From NCBI GenBank assembly GCA_035362835.1, contig DAOSDY010000001.1:310001-374000 (forward strand): a DNA stretch of 64,000 bases. The letters run 5' to 3'. Of the stretch, positions 1 to 9,214 are shown one piece after another. The first letter of the stretch is position 1. Every line of letters starts with the position of its first letter. The notes below the pieces were generated by a model, which ran no database searches, was not told the DNA's origin, and saw only the letters and a program-made list of their open reading frames with translations. The DNA is from Melioribacteraceae bacterium. Lineage in GTDB: Bacteria > Bacteroidota > Ignavibacteria > Ignavibacteriales > Melioribacteraceae. The position numbers and the translations under genes were made by a program.

Positions 1-479
1 AGATAACGGTGAATAACCGATATGCCGAGATCGTGGAGCAATCCTCCTATAAAAGCATCGCCGCTCTGACGCAGACCCATATCGTCTGCGATCTTCTTGC
101 TGATAGTAGCAGTAATATAGGCATGAATCCAGAAATCTTTCTGATTTAAATACTGGTCGCTCTTGTTTTTCAACGATTCCATAAGCGAGAGAGCTGTAAC
201 AATATTTCTAATCTCATTGAATCCAAGAATCATAATAGCATATTCAATGGATGCAACTCTTTTAGATAATCCGTAAAAAGGTGAGTTTGAAATTGCAAGA
301 ATCTTTACTACCAGGCTCTGGTCTTTTGATATCGCTTTAGCCAGGTTTTGAGGACTGGTATTAATATCTTTTAGCAGATCGAGAACCTCAGTAAGAATTC
401 TGGGTGCCGGAGAGAGATTGGTAACTCTTTTCATTATGAGTTCTGTTCTCTCTTTCTTTTGGGTCTGGTCGAATGACAT
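1..479 (-). CDS. HDOD domain protein (partial, C-terminus outside window)
   Basis: The reading frame runs on the minus strand from an ATG at 479 and is still open at base 1, so only the first 159 codons are present. The translated part contains the HDOD core, an HD-like domain without the metal-binding pair that is found in signalling proteins. It shows an NSPFYGL segment and a GGLLHDLGI motif near residues 143-151. It is closely similar to the complete HDOD protein just upstream, so the two look like a tandem duplication at the 3' end of the flagellar operon. HDOD proteins often work with cyclic-di-GMP or two-component systems, but no partner can be assigned from sequence. The gap to the upstream gene is only 17 bases, which supports co-transcription. 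Confidence 0.85.
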   Translation of the reverse strand, partial: MSFDQTQKKERTELIMKRVTNLSPAPRILTEVLDLLKDINTSPQNLAKAISKDQSLVVKILAISNSPFYGLSKRVASIEYAIMILGFNEIRNIVTALSLMESLKNKSDQYLNQKDFWIHAYITATISKKIADDMGLRQSGDAFIGGLLHDLGISVIHRY

Positions 480-496
480 TATGTACATAGTTTGTT

Positions 497-1366
497 TTAG
501 TTTAGTGATTCAAAATGTGTTTTTAATAGATTGTCGTACCTGAAAACGAACTGCTCAAAATTTTCAATACTGCCGAAACCGAGAATGTTGATTATATTAA
601 AATCGAGCTGATAATTAGAATCCCACTGGAATACGCCGGCTTCTGATTTTTGTGTCATAAAATCAACCAGATGAACAAGAGATGCGAGAACCGGATTCTT
701 TTCTGAAAACGAGGGACGGTGATGATAAAGGACAGCTTCATTTATTGACGAAGGAAAATTCCATTTCTCAAACATAAACTCAACTATATCTTCATGAGTA
801 TAACCGAGAACCATTTTTTCTGCGGCCAAGTGTGTTACATTTTCGTTTTTAACGAGTTCAATAATCTTTTTGAATTCCGGTTTCATGTATTTCTGCATTA
901 CAACAATTCCGAGATCATGCAGCAATCCGGCTGTAAAAACTTCTCCTGACTTCGGATAGTGCAGGTCATCGGCAATCCTTTTAGCAGAAGTTCCAACCAT
1001 CAAAGAATGCTTCCAGTAACTGTTATGATTCCAGTCGGGTGTGTTCTTAGCTTTAAAGACTTCCATCATAGATAACGCCAGTAAAAGACTTCTGATATGC
1101 TCGAGTCCGATTATAACGATAGCAAATTCTATTGTGGCAACTCTGCGCGGCAATCCATACATAGGAGAATTTGCAACGGATAGAATCTTGGTGGCAATCG
1201 ACTGGTCCTGTGAAATCACCTTGCAGAGGTCCGAGGCGCTTGTCTTTTCATCATCCAGCATATCAGATACTTCCGATATGATATGAGGAATTGATGGAAG
1301 ATTCCCGACCACCGATAACTGTTTCTTTATCCTCTGCTTAATCTCTATCGAGGTATTATCCAGCAT
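497..1366 (-). CDS. HDOD domain signalling protein
   Basis: This 289-residue protein is a single HDOD domain. An N-terminal helical segment is followed by a KILSVANSPMYGL motif near residues 60-72 and a GLLHDLGI motif near residue 147, with a divergent C-terminal tail. No membrane segment or DNA-binding domain is visible, so it is probably a cytoplasmic regulator or scaffold. The start codon lies inside the end of the sigma factor gene (11-base overlap), implying translational coupling. Its place directly after fliA suggests a role in motility control or in linking cyclic-di-GMP signalling to the flagellum. That role is inferred from position only; the domain call itself is firm. Confidence 0.85.
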   Translation of the reverse strand: MLDNTSIEIKQRIKKQLSVVGNLPSIPHIISEVSDMLDDEKTSASDLCKVISQDQSIATKILSVANSPMYGLPRRVATIEFAIVIIGLEHIRSLLLALSMMEVFKAKNTPDWNHNSYWKHSLMVGTSAKRIADDLHYPKSGEVFTAGLLHDLGIVVMQKYMKPEFKKIIELVKNENVTHLAAEKMVLGYTHEDIVEFMFEKWNFPSSINEAVLYHHRPSFSEKNPVLASLVHLVDFMTQKSEAGVFQWDSNYQLDFNIINILGFGSIENFEQFVFRYDNLLKTHFESLN

Positions 1367-1991
1367 TATATAAAACCAGTTTCTGTTTTAACGATTTAAT
1401 TATTTTGGAATGGAGCTGAGATACTCTTGATACCGTTATATTAAGGAGCTTTGCGATTTCCTGGTAATTCAGTTCTTCATAGTAATATAGACTCAAAATA
1501 TTTCTATCTCTTTCGTTCAGTACTTTTATCAATTCAACCAGTTTCTCTTTCAATTCATTTTTTTCCAGGAGGTCGTCCGGTTCATCATAATTTCCAGAAA
1601 CCATTTCATAGAGTTGTATTCCTTCGTCTTCAACCACAGGACTGTTAAGTGAGACCGATGAGGAGACAGGAACCATTACGCCTTCAGAATCACAGACGGT
1701 CTCATACTTAGGGGAATATTTTCTTAGTTCATCGTAGATTTTTCCGCGGATTCTCTGGATAGCATATGTTTCGAACTTTGTTCCGTAATCCGGATCAAAC
1801 CGGTCGATAGCTTCGCTCAATCCTTCGATGCCGAACTGAAAATAATCGCGGCGATCGAACAGATCGTGCTGTGTGAAATTCGATTTGTGGATAACGTAAT
1901 GAACAAGATTAACGTAATTCATTATGATCTGTTTTTTCAGTTCTGTTGTGGGATTGTTTTTGAACGAAGCCCAGATATTATCATTATTCAT
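1356..1991 (-). CDS. fliA: Flagellar sigma factor sigma-28 (FliA/SigD family)
   Basis: This 211-residue sigma-70-family protein has the short architecture of flagellar sigma factors. Region 2 (about residues 25-92) includes the segment FDPDYGTKFETYAIQRIRGK that contacts the -10 element. A brief region 3 follows, then a region 4 helix-turn-helix at about 150-205 with NYQEIAKLLNITVSRVSQLH. FliA directs RNA polymerase to late flagellar and chemotaxis promoters. Two promoters fitting its consensus are found in this window, upstream of the che operon and of cheW. The gene overlaps its neighbours on both sides, and its position after flhF-flhG mirrors sigD in the Bacillus fla/che operon. No anti-sigma factor gene (flgM) is recognisable in the window. 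Confidence 0.95.
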   Translation of the reverse strand: MNNDNIWASFKNNPTTELKKQIIMNYVNLVHYVIHKSNFTQHDLFDRRDYFQFGIEGLSEAIDRFDPDYGTKFETYAIQRIRGKIYDELRKYSPKYETVCDSEGVMVPVSSSVSLNSPVVEDEGIQLYEMVSGNYDEPDDLLEKNELKEKLVELIKVLNERDRNILSLYYYEELNYQEIAKLLNITVSRVSQLHSKIIKSLKQKLVLYNAG

Positions 1992-2220
1992 TTTTATTGG
2001 TTCCCGCTAAATCGTTTGAATAGCTGTTTAGTTTGTCGAATGAATTTTTATTGATGGATTTGATTAGCCCGAGTGTTATTAGACTTAGTAGTACGGTCAG
2101 CATAATGAAAATAACGAAGGAATTAAGAAGTATAACTTCCAGTCCGGCGCCCTTCTGTGTGAAATAAATAATCGAGAAGAAGAAGACTAAAAGACCGGTC
2201 AGAAAAATTATTTTGTTCAT
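1984..2220 (-). CDS. Small two-helix membrane protein between flhG and fliA
   Basis: This 78-residue protein has two predicted membrane helices, about residues 4-22 and 28-54, and a polar Asn/Lys-rich C-terminal tail. I do not recognise a family. Its start is supported by a strong Shine-Dalgarno stretch (AAGGAGAAAGG immediately before the ATG), and it overlaps the start of fliA by 8 bases. Small membrane proteins at a comparable place near sigD (for example SwrB in Bacillus) influence flagellar assembly, but no sequence relationship is claimed. A 97-base gap separates it from flhG, so it may have its own promoter. Confidence 0.7.
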   Translation of the reverse strand: MNKIIFLTGLLVFFFSIIYFTQKGAGLEVILLNSFVIFIMLTVLLSLITLGLIKSINKNSFDKLNSYSNDLAGTNKNE

Positions 2221-2317
2221 CCTTTCTCCTTTTTACAGGTACAATTGCAAACACTATACCAGAAAGGATTTAATTAATTTGGACAAAAAGGTTCGAAAAC
2301 GTACTGTTTTGAAGGTT

Positions 2318-3166
2318 TTAGATCCGAGTCTTGAAGAGGGATTGGTTATTATTAGCCACCTGGGCAATTTTAATGAACCTGTTTACAAGCTCGCTTATCT
2401 CAAGCGCAGACATCGAATTGGGATAGGATTTAATAAGTAATTCCTGTTCCATTACCGAACGGTTTACCAACCTGTCCAGACCGATGACCCCGAGCAGATT
2501 AATGTCGGATTTGAGGAAATGACGAACAGCGGTACTTAGGTTTTGGAAGGCAGAATCGCTGTCCTCCTTACTTTCTGATTTGTTGAACACAATATAATTC
2601 TTGTTCGATTCCGTATACTCGGTTATGATCTTGAAAACAACATAAGCATCCATTACCGAGGTTGGTTCGGGAGTAGAAATAATGAAATTATAATCCGATT
2701 TTTTTATTTGTTCAATTGTTAATTCGTCTGCCCCCGCAGAACTATCCAGAATTATATAATCGTACTGAGGGGATATTTTGTAAAGGTGAATAAAAAAATA
2801 TTCCAGAAGGTCTCTGCTGAGTTTAGGTGAGTCCGAAGTACCGGAATCGCCAAAGATTATGCTAAGGTTGTCCGAATACTTATACACAAGTTCTCTTAAT
2901 ACTCTTCTTTGCAGGAAGAAATCTGCTAATGTGTAGTCGGAAGCGTGGTTTATCAACAGGTGGATATTAGCAAAGTTGTAATCCAGATCAACAACAAGAA
3001 CATTCTTTCCGAGACGTGAAAGCTGGTAGGCAAAATTTATTGCAAAGAAGCTTTTTCCGGTTCCCCCCTTGCCGGAAACAACCGAAATAATTCTGGAAAG
3101 ATGATTACTCCTGCTTTTCTCTTCCAGTCTTCTTAATTCTATCAGTCTGGAAATCTGTTCATTCAT
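2318..3166 (-). CDS. flhG: FlhG (FleN/YlxH) MinD-like flagellar number ATPase
   Basis: This 282-residue ParA/MinD-type ATPase has a deviant Walker A motif (SGKGGTGKS, about residues 30-38), a second nucleotide-contact region (VVDLDYNFAN, about residue 58) and a DSSAG motif near residue 140. FlhG antagonises FlhF and sets flagellar number and position at the membrane. Its N-terminus carries the short leader typical of FlhG proteins that activate the FlhF GTPase. The gene starts at the stop of flhF, as in most flagellated bacteria. A C-terminal membrane-targeting amphipathic helix is plausible around the VNRFIKIAQ segment. Identification is firm from both the ATPase motifs and context. Confidence 0.93.
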   Translation of the reverse strand: MNEQISRLIELRRLEEKSRSNHLSRIISVVSGKGGTGKSFFAINFAYQLSRLGKNVLVVDLDYNFANIHLLINHASDYTLADFFLQRRVLRELVYKYSDNLSIIFGDSGTSDSPKLSRDLLEYFFIHLYKISPQYDYIILDSSAGADELTIEQIKKSDYNFIISTPEPTSVMDAYVVFKIITEYTESNKNYIVFNKSESKEDSDSAFQNLSTAVRHFLKSDINLLGVIGLDRLVNRSVMEQELLIKSYPNSMSALEISELVNRFIKIAQVANNNQSLFKTRI

Positions 3167-4275
3167 CAGTAAAGTTTCCCCGAGAAAACGAGGTTAGCCA
3201 ACAATTCCGGATTAACTGAAATTATATCATCCGGAATTACCTGCCCGTTCGTTAAAAACATAACCGGAACACCGCTGTTATAAACAAAATTGAGAATATT
3301 GCCGTAAGAGACAGCCTCATCAACTTTTGTGAAGATAACCGATGAATAATCGAGCGGCTTGAATTTTTGAGATATGTCGATCAAAGTCCTGGATGAGGTA
3401 GTTGAACTGGCAACAAGTACAGTCTCGTCGGGTTCCGCGGTATCCAGATAAGCTTTAATGCCGGAGAGATTATCGGCATTTCTCTGACTTCTGCCGATCG
3501 TATCGATGAATACCAGATCCTTATCTTTGAATTTTTTAAGTAGCCGCGGCATCTCTTCCGGCTCATAAGCAACTGCCATTTCGATGTCGCTTATTTCAGA
3601 GAAAATCCTGAGCTGGTCGATAGCACCAAGCCTGTATGTATCAATCGATATCAAACCGACTTTCAGTTTGTGAATTATCTTAGAAATAATTGCCAGTTTC
3701 GCAATGCAGGTTGTCTTTCCGACACCAGTAGGGCCTACTAAAGCAACCTTTGTCAGTTTATTCTTTTTTACATTAAACTCTTTTGTTGTAATAAGGGATG
3801 CCATACCGGAAATAAGGTATCCTTCAAGTTTTGCAGGATCTACAATCCCGTCATAATTTTCGAGCTGTGAGGTCAACTCCTTTACAATATTTTTCTGAAC
3901 CTCGTGTTGAGTAAGCACATCGCCGAGCTCTTTAATTTCAAATTCAATATCCGAACCAACTTGAAGTTTCCGGGTCAATTTTTTATCAATTATTTTTTTG
4001 GCCGGTTCATCATCCTTAAATATTTTTTTCTGAAGCTTTTCAATTTCTATTTCAAGACTCGGTTTTGCCTGAAGCTTTTCTGTAAGAGCCGGCGAGGGTT
4101 TATTAATAGTTTTTCTGTCCAGACCAGCAGTAATTTCAAACATTTTCTTTACATTAAATCTTCTGTCCCCTTCAATGACACGTGTTCCGAGGATTACTGC
4201 ATCGTTTCCCAATTCCGATTTCATCTGCTCAGTAGCTTCTTTTAATGTAGGAGCCAGAAATTTTTTAATCTGCAT
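3166..4275 (-). CDS. flhF: FlhF, SRP-type GTPase for flagellar placement
   Basis: This 369-residue protein has a variable, charged B domain (residues 1 to about 130) followed by the N and G domains of SRP-family GTPases. Visible motifs are the P-loop GPTGVGKTT (K near residue 187), the IDTYRLGA segment, the G3 motif DTIGRSQRN and the specificity motif TKVDE. FlhF recruits early flagellar components to the site of assembly and is switched off by FlhG, encoded next. The start overlaps the end of flhA by 11 bases, and an AGAGGTGG ribosome-binding sequence lies within the flhA terminus. Length is within the usual range. Confidence 0.95.
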   Translation of the reverse strand: MQIKKFLAPTLKEATEQMKSELGNDAVILGTRVIEGDRRFNVKKMFEITAGLDRKTINKPSPALTEKLQAKPSLEIEIEKLQKKIFKDDEPAKKIIDKKLTRKLQVGSDIEFEIKELGDVLTQHEVQKNIVKELTSQLENYDGIVDPAKLEGYLISGMASLITTKEFNVKKNKLTKVALVGPTGVGKTTCIAKLAIISKIIHKLKVGLISIDTYRLGAIDQLRIFSEISDIEMAVAYEPEEMPRLLKKFKDKDLVFIDTIGRSQRNADNLSGIKAYLDTAEPDETVLVASSTTSSRTLIDISQKFKPLDYSSVIFTKVDEAVSYGNILNFVYNSGVPVMFLTNGQVIPDDIISVNPELLANLVFSGKLY

Positions 4276-6331
4276 TTTCCACCTCTAGTTTACCAAGGAA
4301 TTCAATTTCGACATTTGCAGGAAGTTCGCTGAAAGATAATAAAGCAAGTTCAGGGAAACTTGAATTTACCAGCCGGTAGATATACGGTCTAATTGCGGCC
4401 GAAGTAATTAACACCGGCGGATACCCGAGTTTATTGAATTTCTCATTTGCTATTTGAATGCTTGTGTTTAGCTCTCTCAGAACTTTGGTGCTCAAACCGA
4501 GTGTAACCACACTATCCTTCTGAGCCTGCAATGAATTTGTAATAAGGGATTCAAGATGTTCACTGAGAGTAACAGCGTGAATAATACCGTTTACATCCTT
4601 GTAAATATTCGAAATTGTATCGCCAATAGTATGCCGTACATATTCGGTGAGGACATCAATATTCTTGGTTGTTTTAGAATAATCGATCAATGCTTCAAGA
4701 ATTCTTACAAAATCTTTTATAGGAATATTCTCTTTCAAAAGATTCTGCAGTACTTTCTGGATTATTCCCAGATTTAGGACATCCGGATTTACATCCTCCA
4801 CTACAGCAGGATATTCCTTTTTAATATTCTCCAGAAGCTGCTTTACTTCCTGGCGTGAAAGTATCTTATCAAAATTTTTCTTCAACGATTCCTGAAGATG
4901 AGTTGCCAGAACCGAAATGCAATCCACTACTGTGTAACCGAGCAACTCGGCTTTTTCCTTTTCCTCATAAATTATCCAGTAGCTCTGCATTCCAAAAGCA
5001 GGATCCGTAGTAGGTATTCCTGTAACTTGTTCGCCAACCGAGCCTGGATTCATTGCGAGATAACGGTCCGGATAAATTTCGAAACCGCTTACAACATTAC
5101 CTTTAATCTTTATTATATATTCATTCGGGGAAAGCTGCAGATTATCCCTCACACGAACAGGTGGAATTAATACACCGTATTCAAGGGCGATCATTTTTCT
5201 TGTAGATGAAATTTTCTGAAAAAGATTACCGCCCTGCTGTTCATCGACAAGACTAACCAGTCCATACCCGATTTCAACTTCGATCGGATCAACCTGAAGA
5301 TACTGTTCAACTTTTTCCTCAACCGGTTCCGCTGAGGCGGATTTCTGTTCTGCAATAGCGGCAGAACCTTCGGCCACAGATTTACTTTTTTTAACGGCAA
5401 ATGTCGAAGCACCCAAAACACCCGACAATACCATGAATGGAACCGTCGGCATACCCGGAATAAATGCGAACAGAAATATTGCTCCTGAGACTGTACCGAG
5501 AACACGAGGATTTGAGAAGAGCTGAGTTTTTATCTGAAAATCGAGTGCTGAACCGGAAGCACTTCTTGTAACAACCAAACCTGCAGCTGTTGCAATTATC
5601 AATGCCGGTATCTGAGAAACAAGTCCATCACCTATCGTTAAAATGGTATATGTTTGAATCGCTTCGGTAAAATCCATTCCCCTCTGGGCAATACCAATAA
5701 TAAATCCGCCGATGATATTGATACCATTAATAATAAGTCCGGCAATAGCGTCTCCTTTTACAAATTTACTAGCACCATCCATCGCTCCGTAAAATTCGGC
5801 TTCGCGTGAGATTAAGTCGCGCCGTTTGCGGGCATCCGATTCAGATATTAATCCGGTGTTAAGGTCGGCATCAATTGCCATCTGCTTGCCGGGCATTGCA
5901 TCGAGCGTAAATCTTGCTGCTACTTCCGATATTCTTCCTGATCCTTTGATAATAACTATGAATTGAATAACAAGAAGAATAATAAAGATTATAAATCCAA
6001 CTACGTAATCGCCTCCAACAACGAAAGAGCCGAATGATTCGATTACCTGGCCTGCATAACCGTCAATTAGAATCAACCTGGTGGAACTGATATTAAGTCC
6101 GAGCCGGAAAAGAGTAGTAACGAGCAATAAACCCGGAAATACAGAAATATCGAGCGGCGATTGAATATATAATGATACTATCAGAATTAATATCGCAAGC
6201 GTAATGTTTATCGAAAGCAGAAAATCTAGAAATCCCGGTGGAAGCGGAATAAGCATAAGTCCGAGCATCAGGATAAGTCCTAATGCAAGAATGATATCAC
6301 TATTTTTACCAACTAACTGCATATCAGACAA
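4265..6331 (-). CDS. flhA: FlhA, flagellar type III export gate protein
   Basis: This 688-residue protein is the usual FlhA length. The N-terminal half carries about eight membrane helices with the conserved FHIPEP-family loop (RDLISREAEFYGAMDGASKF, about residues 170-190). The C-terminal half (from about 345) is the cytoplasmic ring domain that docks export chaperones and substrates. FlhA forms a nonamer below the FliPQR channel and couples proton flow to export. The gene overlaps flhB by 8 bases and flhF by 11 bases, so all three are likely translationally coupled. No anomaly was seen. Confidence 0.97.
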   Translation of the reverse strand: MSDMQLVGKNSDIILALGLILMLGLMLIPLPPGFLDFLLSINITLAILILIVSLYIQSPLDISVFPGLLLVTTLFRLGLNISSTRLILIDGYAGQVIESFGSFVVGGDYVVGFIIFIILLVIQFIVIIKGSGRISEVAARFTLDAMPGKQMAIDADLNTGLISESDARKRRDLISREAEFYGAMDGASKFVKGDAIAGLIINGINIIGGFIIGIAQRGMDFTEAIQTYTILTIGDGLVSQIPALIIATAAGLVVTRSASGSALDFQIKTQLFSNPRVLGTVSGAIFLFAFIPGMPTVPFMVLSGVLGASTFAVKKSKSVAEGSAAIAEQKSASAEPVEEKVEQYLQVDPIEVEIGYGLVSLVDEQQGGNLFQKISSTRKMIALEYGVLIPPVRVRDNLQLSPNEYIIKIKGNVVSGFEIYPDRYLAMNPGSVGEQVTGIPTTDPAFGMQSYWIIYEEKEKAELLGYTVVDCISVLATHLQESLKKNFDKILSRQEVKQLLENIKKEYPAVVEDVNPDVLNLGIIQKVLQNLLKENIPIKDFVRILEALIDYSKTTKNIDVLTEYVRHTIGDTISNIYKDVNGIIHAVTLSEHLESLITNSLQAQKDSVVTLGLSTKVLRELNTSIQIANEKFNKLGYPPVLITSAAIRPYIYRLVNSSFPELALLSFSELPANVEIEFLGKLEVENAD

Positions 6332-7409
6332 TACTCGATTTTTTCTTCATTTTCTTAACCTGAAACAGGTATGCAAGAATCTGCGCAACAGCTTTAAATA
6401 ATTTTGCAGGTATAAAGTCCCCCACGTCGCATGTTTTATATAATGCGCGGGCAAGATCTACATCTTCGTACAGCGGAACATTATTTTCCGCGGCAATTTT
6501 CTTAATCCGTTGGGCAAGTTCATCAAGGCCCTTTGCAACTACTTTGGGAGCCGCGTCTTTATTCATATCGTATTTTAAAGCAACCGCTACGTGGGTCGGG
6601 TTTGTAATAATCACATCCGCTGTAGGAACATCCTTCATCATTCTGCTTCTTGCCGCAAGAACCATCTGTTTGCGGATTCTCGATTTGATCTGCGGATCAC
6701 CTTCAAGCTGTTTGAATTCCTCTTTTACCTCGGTCTTTGTCATCATCATCTGTTTTTTGAACTTATACTTCTGGAATAAAAAGTCGACCGACGCAATAAC
6801 AGCAAAGAAAAGAATTATTTTCCAGACGAGAGTAAAGGCCGAATCGAACATGAACTCAACAGTATCTTCTATGCTTAAATCTATAAGATAGGTAGTATCT
6901 TCGATCATTTGTGCGATGATGAAATAAGTAAAGAGAGAAATAATTACAAGTTTAAGAACCGATTTAGTGATTTCAACATAGGAATGAGACGAGAAAAAGA
7001 TTCTCTTAATTCCGCTAAACGGATTAAACTTGGAGAGGTCCAGCTTAAACGCTTTCGGTGCAAATTTAAATCCGATCTGTGAAATATTACTTATTAAAGA
7101 TATTATAACAATTCCTGCAAGGATCGGAAGCATAAAAGTGAAAAAGAAGAGAGCCCACTTAAGAGCATAGGTTTGCAGAATTGTCTTGGATAATTCCAGA
7201 GAATTGAGAGAACTGAAAATACCTTTTGTAAAATCCCCGAGGAGCTCACCGGTAAAATTCTTTGTGAGGAAAATGAGCAGAAGTCCGAACCCGAACACGG
7301 CGAGAGAATTTATCTCGGTGCTTTTTGCAACCTGACCTTTATTGCGGGCATCGATCAGTTTCTTAGAGGTCGGATCTTCGGTTTTTTCCTGTCCGTCAAA
7401 TTCTGCCAT
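6324..7409 (-). CDS. flhB: FlhB, export substrate-specificity switch protein
   Basis: This 361-residue protein has four N-terminal membrane helices and a cytoplasmic domain containing the autocleavage site NPTH at about residues 270-273. Cleavage between N and P, together with the FliK ruler, switches export from rod/hook to filament substrates. The N-terminus has the typical EKTEDPTSKKL motif. It starts 1 base after the fliR stop and overlaps flhA. Length and motif positions match the family closely. Confidence 0.97.
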   Translation of the reverse strand: MAEFDGQEKTEDPTSKKLIDARNKGQVAKSTEINSLAVFGFGLLLIFLTKNFTGELLGDFTKGIFSSLNSLELSKTILQTYALKWALFFFTFMLPILAGIVIISLISNISQIGFKFAPKAFKLDLSKFNPFSGIKRIFFSSHSYVEITKSVLKLVIISLFTYFIIAQMIEDTTYLIDLSIEDTVEFMFDSAFTLVWKIILFFAVIASVDFLFQKYKFKKQMMMTKTEVKEEFKQLEGDPQIKSRIRKQMVLAARSRMMKDVPTADVIITNPTHVAVALKYDMNKDAAPKVVAKGLDELAQRIKKIAAENNVPLYEDVDLARALYKTCDVGDFIPAKLFKAVAQILAYLFQVKKMKKKSSIV

Positions 7410-7410
7410 A

Positions 7411-8187
7411 CTATATGCTCATACCTTTTATCATTTCCATTAATCGGCTCTCGTATCCCTGCAAAAGATTTTTAATTGCATAAACATAGAACGGGACAAG
7501 AGTAATAAGCATCGTAAAACCGAGCCCTATTTTAAGCGGCTGCGAAACAAAAAATATCTGAATATTCGGTATCACACGTGCAATAATTCCCTCTGCAAGA
7601 TGAACCAGGAAGAATGCCACAAGAACAGGTGATGCTATTTTTATTGCTATTGTAAAAACTGCAAGCGAATATTTTGTTATAAGAGTGAATACCGGTTCAT
7701 TGATCGTATACTTTGCAATCGGGATTACTGAAAAAGATGCAACCAGCCCAGTGATAATATAGTGGTGACCGTTTATAAGAATGAATAAAAGAACCGTTCC
7801 AAAAAACAGAACCTCTCCAATAACATTATTCTGGCTGTCTTCAAAAGGATTCAAAACTTCTGAAAACATAAGCCCCATATCGAACCCGATAAGGTGACCC
7901 GCAAAAGAGATTCCCCAGAAAACGAAATTCAGAATGAATCCCATAATCAAACCGGTGATAATTTCCTTAATCGAGTAAATTGCAATAGTAGCCATATTTA
8001 TATCGAACCGGACAGAACTTTTATCAATTGTAAAAAAAACAATGTAAGCGATTATAAGGGATAAACCGATTTTAACAAGAGGCGGAATGGTTTTATGACC
8101 GAATATCGGCGCTGCGAAAAGCATCGATGAAATTCGCAAAAAAACGAGAAGAAATATCACAAAATCGTATACCAGTATTTCGGTCAT
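7411..8187 (-). CDS. fliR: FliR, flagellar export gate membrane protein
   Basis: This 258-residue integral membrane protein has about six hydrophobic helices and the FliR family pattern, including a conserved FDMGLMFSEVLNP segment near residues 98-110 and the terminal GYESRLMEMIKGM tail. FliR forms the export channel with FliP and FliQ. It overlaps fliQ by 4 bases (ATGA-type) and is followed at once by flhB. The family call rests on length, topology and gene order. Confidence 0.93.
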   Translation of the reverse strand: MTEILVYDFVIFLLVFLRISSMLFAAPIFGHKTIPPLVKIGLSLIIAYIVFFTIDKSSVRFDINMATIAIYSIKEIITGLIMGFILNFVFWGISFAGHLIGFDMGLMFSEVLNPFEDSQNNVIGEVLFFGTVLLFILINGHHYIITGLVASFSVIPIAKYTINEPVFTLITKYSLAVFTIAIKIASPVLVAFFLVHLAEGIIARVIPNIQIFFVSQPLKIGLGFTMLITLVPFYVYAIKNLLQGYESRLMEMIKGMSI

Positions 8188-8453
8188 TTTAGAATCGTAA
8201 GAAACAGTGTGAACATTCTGGTGGTTAATGAAACTAGTTTATCGATAATCCACGGAAGAAGCAGAATAATAACGGCCGCCGTAGCAATCAGTTTTGGTAC
8301 AAATGTAAGCGTCATTTCCTGTATTGAAGTGGCTGCTTGAAAAATTGAAACGAAAATACCCACTATAAGAGAAACGCCAAGTACCGGAAGCAGAATTATA
8401 AACACAGTGTAGAATGCGTCTTTAAGAACTTCTATGATCAATTCTTCCGTCAT
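8184..8453 (-). CDS. fliQ: FliQ, flagellar export gate membrane protein
   Basis: This 89-residue protein has two membrane helices and the conserved FliQ stretch SIFQAATSIQEMTLTFVPK (about residues 37-55). FliQ packs around the FliP pentamer in the export gate. The start overlaps the fliP stop codon by one base, and its end overlaps fliR. The size is exactly that of the family. Confidence 0.96.
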   Translation of the reverse strand: MTEELIIEVLKDAFYTVFIILLPVLGVSLIVGIFVSIFQAATSIQEMTLTFVPKLIATAAVIILLLPWIIDKLVSLTTRMFTLFLTILK

Positions 8454-9214
8454 TACTGAAAACTCCGAACTAATGATCCGATAATTAAATTCCAGCCATC
8501 GACAAGTATAAAAAGCAGAATCTTGAACGGAAGCGATATCATCATAGGCGGCATCATCATCATACCCATCGACATAAGAATACTCGAAACAATCATATCA
8601 ACCATTATAAAGGGAATGAACATAAAGAACCCGATTATGAAACCGGTTCGCAGCTCGCTCAAAACGAATGCCGGTATAAGAATGTAAGTTGGTAACTCGT
8701 CACGGTTCTGAGGTCTTTCGATATTAGCAAGTCCTACGAACAATTCGAGATCTTCCTCCCGGACATTTTTAAACATAAACTCGCGAATCGGTTCTATTCC
8801 TTTGTCGTAGGCTTCGCTTACTTTAATTTTATTATCCATAAGCGGTTGGAGAGCTTCGTCATTCACCTTATTCCAGGTTGGAGCCATAATAAAAAATGTA
8901 ACAAAGAGTGCAATACCGGCAAGGAGCTGTGACGGCGGCATCTGCTGTGTACCGAGCGCATTTTTAAGAAAATGAAAAACAATTATTATTCTAAGGTATG
9001 CTGTCGTCATAATTACAATCGACGGGGCCAGCGAAAGAATAGTCATCAAGAGCAGTATCTGAAGAGTAGTGGAGACATCATTTCCATCCTGAGCGGTACC
9101 GACCTGAAGATCAATCTTTGGAAACGGAATTGATGTGCTCTGCTGAGCGGCTATATCCTGTGAAAGAAATGCTATAAGACAAACAAGTAAATACAGAATC
9201 AGTTTCTTATTCAT
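8453..9214 (-). CDS. fliP: FliP, flagellar export gate membrane protein
   Basis: This 253-residue protein begins with a cleavable-type signal sequence (about residues 1-23), as is usual for FliP, followed by about four membrane helices. It carries the family signatures AYLRIIIVFHFLKNALGTQQ (about 92-111) and the Met-rich segment SSILMSMGMMMMPP near residue 215. FliP pentamers form the core of the export pore. The gene overlaps fliO by 4 bases. Identification is very secure. Confidence 0.97.
   Translation of the reverse strand: MNKKLILYLLVCLIAFLSQDIAAQQSTSIPFPKIDLQVGTAQDGNDVSTTLQILLLMTILSLAPSIVIMTTAYLRIIIVFHFLKNALGTQQMPPSQLLAGIALFVTFFIMAPTWNKVNDEALQPLMDNKIKVSEAYDKGIEPIREFMFKNVREEDLELFVGLANIERPQNRDELPTYILIPAFVLSELRTGFIIGFFMFIPFIMVDMIVSSILMSMGMMMMPPMMISLPFKILLFILVDGWNLIIGSLVRSFQ

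Noticed and set aside
2213..2440. Plus-strand ORF overlapping the flhG end
   Set aside because: It lies opposite well-supported coding sequence and an intergenic gap, has no ribosome-binding site and resembles no family. It is a shadow of flhG.
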